Shown here: positions 59,342 to 64,000 of the stretch, piece after piece
Layout: every line of letters begins with the position of its first letter
Position numbering within the stretch: position 1 is the stretch's first letter
From: Kudoa neothunni
Taxonomy: Eukaryota > Cnidaria
Length of the DNA: 64,000 bases
Assembly: GCA_964304625.1 (NCBI GenBank)
Contig: OZ199838.1
Span: 9,796,001 to 9,860,000 of the forward strand
Reading direction: 5' to 3'
Translations under genes and position numbers: made by a program
Notes under the pieces: model-generated
What the model was told of the DNA's origin: nothing
The model's input: the letters and a program-made list of their open reading frames with translations, nothing else
Database searches by the model: none

Positions 59342-59751
59342 TTATTTCTTTTTATTATTGTAGTAAGGAGTAGTTTCGGAAAAATCGAAATCAGCGTCAT
59401 CAAAGTAGTTATCGTTGTTATGGTTATTTATTATTTCGAGTCGATCTGGCGCAGACTGATAGCTGCATGAAGAAGACTGTTTCAATGAGAGTAACTAAAT
59501 AAAATCATTTTAATGGTAAGCTTTAATTAAATACCTTTTCGAGTATCTCAAGTTTTTTGTCGTTGTTCATATCGATAGCGAGTGCAGATTTTTTTGATTT
59601 TCTTGACTTACGTTTTCCAACTTCTAGTAATTCGATTAAATAATTTTAATACTGGATTAGTACTTTTCTTTGGTTGTTTCTTTAAATTATTAGAAACAAA
59701 TTCTGTATTTTTCTCAATGTTGAGAGCTTTTCTAAGTAAATTTTCAGACAT
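59342..59751 (-). CDS. Small basic/acidic protein, unknown function (2-3 exons)
   Basis: Starts MSENLLRKALNIEKN (ATG at 59749-59751) and continues with a Lys-rich stretch (LKKQPKKSTNP). Around 59580-59630 another basic run, GKRKSRKSKKSA, and NNDKKLEILEK are read in a shifted frame, so a tiny intron or a frameshift lies near 59615-59645. A donor (GTATTT) after LEILEK leads over a short intron to LLSLKQSSS and an acidic end, FDDADFDFSETTPYY, with a stop at 59342-59344. The composition suggests a nuclear or nucleolar protein. The start slightly resembles ribosome-biogenesis factor AROS/RPS19BP1, but that is too weak to name. Confidence 0.45.
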
Positions 59752-62700
59752 GGATAAGCCAAGGTTGCTATTTGTTTATAATGCGCGTGCGTACAACCAA
59801 CAAAATGGCACCCTCGACTAATTGGGGTCTATGTGCTCGTATGGAAACAACTGTGGTGTGTATTAGAAAAACAATTATTCGGAACTTTGATGATATAACT
59901 GTTTTAAAATTAAAAATTTATAGACTTTATGTTTACTAATTTCTCCCCAATTTCGTGCATATGTAATGTTACATTGTTAGAACGCTTGTAGAGTTCTCGA
60001 TAAAAATTGTATAAATTTATACTTATATTTAACAATAATCGCTAATTGATGCAGGATCCCTTATTAATATCCACAATAAAACTTCCGTATTGCTCAACTC
60101 TTGGGATTTCGAATTGTCACATGACAACAAGCAAATATCAAGAGATGGTGTGAACTAAAATTGGATATTAAGAATTTTTTATTCATTACTCAGCTTTATT
60201 TTTTTGCTATAGTAATCTATCAGCGAGTTTTGAGAACCCTGAAAAGGAGGGACAGTGCGGGAGGACTCGAAGCTATGAGTATTCTGAGAATTATTGGTTA
60301 GATTTTTTGTCGCATTGCTCTTCCGTTATTGCTTCCCTACCCCCAGATGGAAACAATTGTCAGTCATATACTCAATTATTGTAGTGCGATTATAGTTTTA
60401 TTCATACCCAGGAAGGATGGATCAATTAGAATTTTAATCTAATGAGGATACAAAGTAGTTTATACTTTCACATTACCACAGATAAAATATGAAGTTGGCG
60501 CCATACTTTATGTCGCATTATGCTTTTAGTTTTTATGAATGCTACTATCCGAATAGCCATAACTCCACAACCTATTTTAATAGGTTTACCCCACAGATTA
60601 AAGAAAATTCGATAACTATATTCTTAAAGATTTTAATTTACAAATCTTCTGCTTTAATTTATTCATATGGAATAAAGTATTTAAATTTTTTCTAAACAAA
60701 AACTGTCCAAATACTCCATATAGTAATCCCCCTTGTTATTTTTTTTATCCCTATCGTTTTCTATTTCAATTAGATTGTCATTATTATTTTTGGTTTTTTT
60801 TAATTTAATTACTACTCATACCAAGCTACTTTTATATATTGCGTAAATTTAAAAATGGGGGTAAAGTTTTTGCCTGTGTTTTGGGGAGGAATATGGAATC
60901 AGCATTTATCCACTTCTTTCGGATATTTATATTTGACATTTTAACGTTATTTTTGAGATAGAAATTTATTTACGTCATCTATATTTGTTTTATACTTGAT
61001 GAAAATATTGTTGCCTCGGTCGACCATTACCTGTTATTTATCTCTGTGAGAATATTTACACGAAAACTAGCTTAAAATTTACGTAAATTAAATAATTATA
61101 TTTATGGAATTATACTGATTTATAGTTAAAAATCTAACTTATTATTTTCGTAGTTCCGAAACTACATATATGATCAGGCACATTATGAACATAAAAGTGA
61201 AATTAAAAAAATTAACGAATAAATTATGCTCATAATTAAAAAATTTTCTTCATATTTTATTATTTAATAAGTTCCTGGATAGTTGGGACCTTGATTCGAA
61301 ATTTTAGTAATCAAATTAAGCTTGGGTCAATTTAAAGATTTAATTTTATTCTGGAAACTTACATTGATCATGTCAAGGATTATGAGACCTAAATTTTTTA
61401 TAAATATTGCCCAATAATTCAAATTAGACAAAAATTATTTCGAAAAATTTAACTGAACTTTAATACAAAAATTAAAAAAAAATCGGATCTTATAATTTAT
61501 ACCTTATAAATGACGACAGAAAAGTGAATTAATAAAAAATATGTATTTCTCGCTAAAACACCTTTTATATTTTAAATGTATATTTCATTAAAGTTTCTAT
61601 TATAAATTCAAACGAAAATTTACGAGATAGCAAAGTGTTTATTCACCTTCAAGCCAAAATAATCTCCTCATAAATCATTCGATTTTGGTTTAATTTTTTC
61701 ATTCTAAGAATGAAATTTTATTATTAGTAATATGACCTTAAAATGTAGAAATTAAATTATTTTATGTTAGAGGATTATTCTTTAAAAATTTACCGATGCC
61801 ATGTTGTGCATTATAGAGAGGAAAGCTTGCAAGGCATGCACTATTAATCGACTGAGAGGACAACGGTAAGTATTGTAATAATAAAGTAATATGTACCAAA
61901 AATATTCCCGTCTTTACTTGCGTCTTAAATTGCATGAAATGGAACATGCCATTTGGTCGTTTACTATTGTACGAAGAATTTATTAATATTTATATTTCAC
62001 GATAGAAAATCTATCTAATGATAGAGTTTAATATTTTCGTCATTCGTTTTTAGGATTGTTTGCTTAATGGTTAAATATTTTTACATCTCACTGTTGTAAT
62101 TCTGAAACGAAATAAGATCACTAACATTCCATATATCTTACACAATTTGACTGAAAAGCTATTAAAATAAAAACCCTAATTTTCTAGAACCTAATTTGTT
62201 GGAACTCTGTTCTCCGAAAAATTTATGTTTTATTGTATTTTACCGGTTTTGACTGTTAGTTGGTGAATGATTTATCGCAGTATCGTAAAGTTTATACAGT
62301 GTATCAATGTTACAGAAGATTGTTGGGTGAATTGTAACGATTCCATCTTTGAGAACTCAGGCGTGTGGTAAATTCGTTGTAGGCATTTCTCTGTGCATGC
62401 ATTTATATTTATCGGTATGTGTGCAGTTTTCCCTTCTCTTGCTTTTCGGTTCCCCAAAACATGCCAAAAATAAAATATAATAAATGTATAATAACATTTG
62501 AAGTTTATTTAAAGTCCATGTACAGAACTATGTATATTTTCACAAAAATTTCATCATTTGATTAAAATATATTGAGATTTTGAATGTTTATGTTCGATCT
62601 CATATGCTACAGATCCAACTTTAAATTACGCTTATTCCGTAAATTTATGGTTTTAAATAAATTAAAACAACTTCACGGCAGATTATTGACATTCATTTAG

Positions 62701-63843
62701 AAACTAAGGATATCCGAAATAATTCTTGTGCTTAAATTCCTTCTGATATAACGAATAAATCTTTATAGCCATTGGATAATAGAATTTAAATCATAAATTT
62801 AAGCAATAAAAGGATTTGGTAGTTATCAACAGGAATACTGTGATCTACATTTTCATGAACTAATTTCAGTGTTTCGTAGCTGGATGAGTTGTAGATGATC
62901 TACGCATATATTCATAATCAGTATATATTATTTATAATCGCAAACAAGGGGAAAGATATTCCCTTCAATGAGGTATTTATTCGTCTTTTTCCTTGTGTGG
63001 ATCGAAACGAAATTTACGTTGGACGTCCCAAAATCCATTATATTATAAAATTATAGACCGCAATTTGGAGAAAATTATAAATCCTGAAATAGACAAAATA
63101 CAAAAGTGTATGGGTCGTACGCAATATGGCTCCAACGCAATTTTTAAAAATTTACTTGTTTACTACTTATTTTATTTTAATTCAAATTTAAATATAAATA
63201 GATAGTTCAATACAAAATAGATCATTTGTTAATAAATAATTGGTTTTCAACCAAATATTAGGGTCGAAAACTTATCGTATGGATCTAACGCAAAAATGGC
63301 TCGAACGCAGCTCGTAATCTGAACTTTGTACAAAATAATGGATGGAGCGTCAATTTTAGCGAATCACATCACTTTACACTACGAAAACACTCGAAATTAA
63401 AAGGTTTTACGAGTTCATATCATACAATAAATATGCTAAGCTCCAAGTGATGGAAAAATTTGTCAATAAAATAACACGATAAAAAAAAGGTCGAAATGAC
63501 TGGTTCCATTTCTGTGTCTTTTCTTGAAAAATAGAATAGGAAAACCACTATTTCCAAGAGAAAAAATGTTATTATTTCTCGACTGTTTCTTGGGCCACAA
63601 AAAAATATTTGTCTAATGTAACACTTCTACTTTTCTCCGAACACAACCAGTGTGCTTCAGTAACCGGATCATGGAATTGTTAAATTTTTAAAATGATGCA
63701 CAAAAGAAATCCAATGACGTCTTCATACATCCGGTTTAATTCCAAGATAGTGGCTACATTGTAACTGATGTCTTAGATGTTATTCAGTTGACAATCAAAT
63801 TATGAGAGTATATTAAAACGGAAACCATAATTAACTGCTTTAG
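59752..63843. other. AT-rich DNA with a faint retroelement relic
   Basis: No gene recognised except a possible Ty3 reverse-transcriptase fragment at 60385-60500. A pair of similar strings (tatgg-tc-tacgcaa-atggctc-aacgca, about 63108 and 63278) lies in direct orientation about 170 bp apart. A frame at 62993-63205 around the first of these has no recognised similarity. Confidence 0.4.
60385..60500 (+). pseudogene. Reverse-transcriptase fragment, Ty3-like
   Basis: The plus strand reads IVLFIPRKDGSIRIL, then, after stops, GYKVVYTF and LPQIKYEVGAI. Ty3-type RTs have a VP-x-KKDGS-x-R segment followed by a Y-P-L-P-x-I segment at this spacing. Only about 40 codons are recognisable, with stops inside. 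It belongs to a different lineage from the intact element at 6234-10156 (that one reads VPKKNGKWRLCVDYR). Confidence 0.35.
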
Positions 63844-64000
63844 GAAATCATTTTCCTCTCTGAAAATCCACTAAATGATGATTCCTATGATGTTCCTGAT
63901 GATGATCAATTTAAATATGACATAATTGAGCTGATTGAAGAGGATAAATCATTCGAATTAACAAAACCTATTGAAGAACCTCTTAAAAGCTACACAGTCG
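63844..64000 (+). CDS. Exon entering the right edge of the window (unknown protein)
   Basis: An AG acceptor (tgctttag) at 63836-63843 is followed by 157 bases open in one frame: EIIFLSENPLNDDSY, then an acidic stretch DVPDDDQFKYDIIELIEE. Acidic composition and a clean acceptor suggest a real exon. A possible preceding exon near 63730-63785 (DSGYIVTDVLDVIQ) is uncertain. The gene continues outside the window; no family recognised. Confidence 0.45.

Noticed and set aside
59342-59751. Assignment to RPS19BP1/AROS
   Set aside because: Only the first few residues and an acidic end look alike; too little to name the gene.
1-64000. CRISPR arrays, prophage, bacterial operons or a defence island
   Set aside because: None seen; gene structure and repeats are eukaryotic throughout.

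Overview
The window is nuclear DNA from an animal, very AT-rich (roughly 70%), with split genes, many DNA transposons, an intact Ty3-type retrotransposon and a tRNA-derived SINE. No bacterial signals (operons, Shine-Dalgarno sites, CRISPR) are seen. A noggin-like BMP antagonist, a Ly6-type secreted protein, MAD1, APC4 and a PPIE cyclophilin place it in Metazoa. The AT bias, strong divergence, transposon load and spliceosomal introns of only about 42-78 bp fit a myxozoan (parasitic cnidarian) genome. That placement is inference from style and memory; no search was run.

Layout. 1-4160 (minus): a multi-exon M1 aminopeptidase paralogue running off the left edge. Its splice sites and reading frame are intact, but the catalytic Glu of HExxH and the Glu of GAMEN are both Asn. 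Its large intron holds a pogo/Tigger-type element (1584-2591). 4870-5813: a foldback, piggyBac-like non-autonomous element. 6234-10156: a complete Ty3/gypsy element with identical 100-bp LTRs, a 5-bp target duplication and one 1253-codon gag-pol frame that begins inside the 5' LTR and ends inside the 3' LTR. 10697-14260 (minus): a second M1 aminopeptidase with an intact active site, followed along all 14 exons. 19741-21246: a duplicate of exon 1 plus the upstream region of that gene, ending in a 200-base assembly gap.

15590-30000 is mostly mobile DNA: a Merlin relic, a GC-rich tRNA-derived SINE with an 11-bp target duplication (21610-22083), and a ZBED5-like hAT (23629-29997) split by a MULE with 250-bp terminal inverted repeats (24382-27912).

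31137-40696 is the gene-rich core: ANAPC4 (minus) head-to-head with PPIE (plus), then a secreted cyclophilin and a noggin-like gene, both plus. 41799-43749 is a hAT copy with a perfect 8-bp target duplication; 45125-47269 is a broken piggyBac. 48104-52965 (minus) is a MAD1 orthologue with a recognisable Mad2-interaction motif and C-terminal domain, split by a 2.9-kb intron that holds nested transposons. 56196-57214 is a decayed Merlin copy, 58632-58984 a two-exon Ly6-like secreted protein, and 59342-59751 a small basic/acidic protein of unknown function. The rest is AT-rich DNA with transposon ends, and an exon enters the right edge.

No shared pathway joins all the genes. Two themes stand out: secreted or surface proteins (M1 peptidases, secreted cyclophilin, noggin-like, Ly6-like) suited to host contact or development, and cell-division control (MAD1 of the spindle checkpoint and its target complex subunit APC4).
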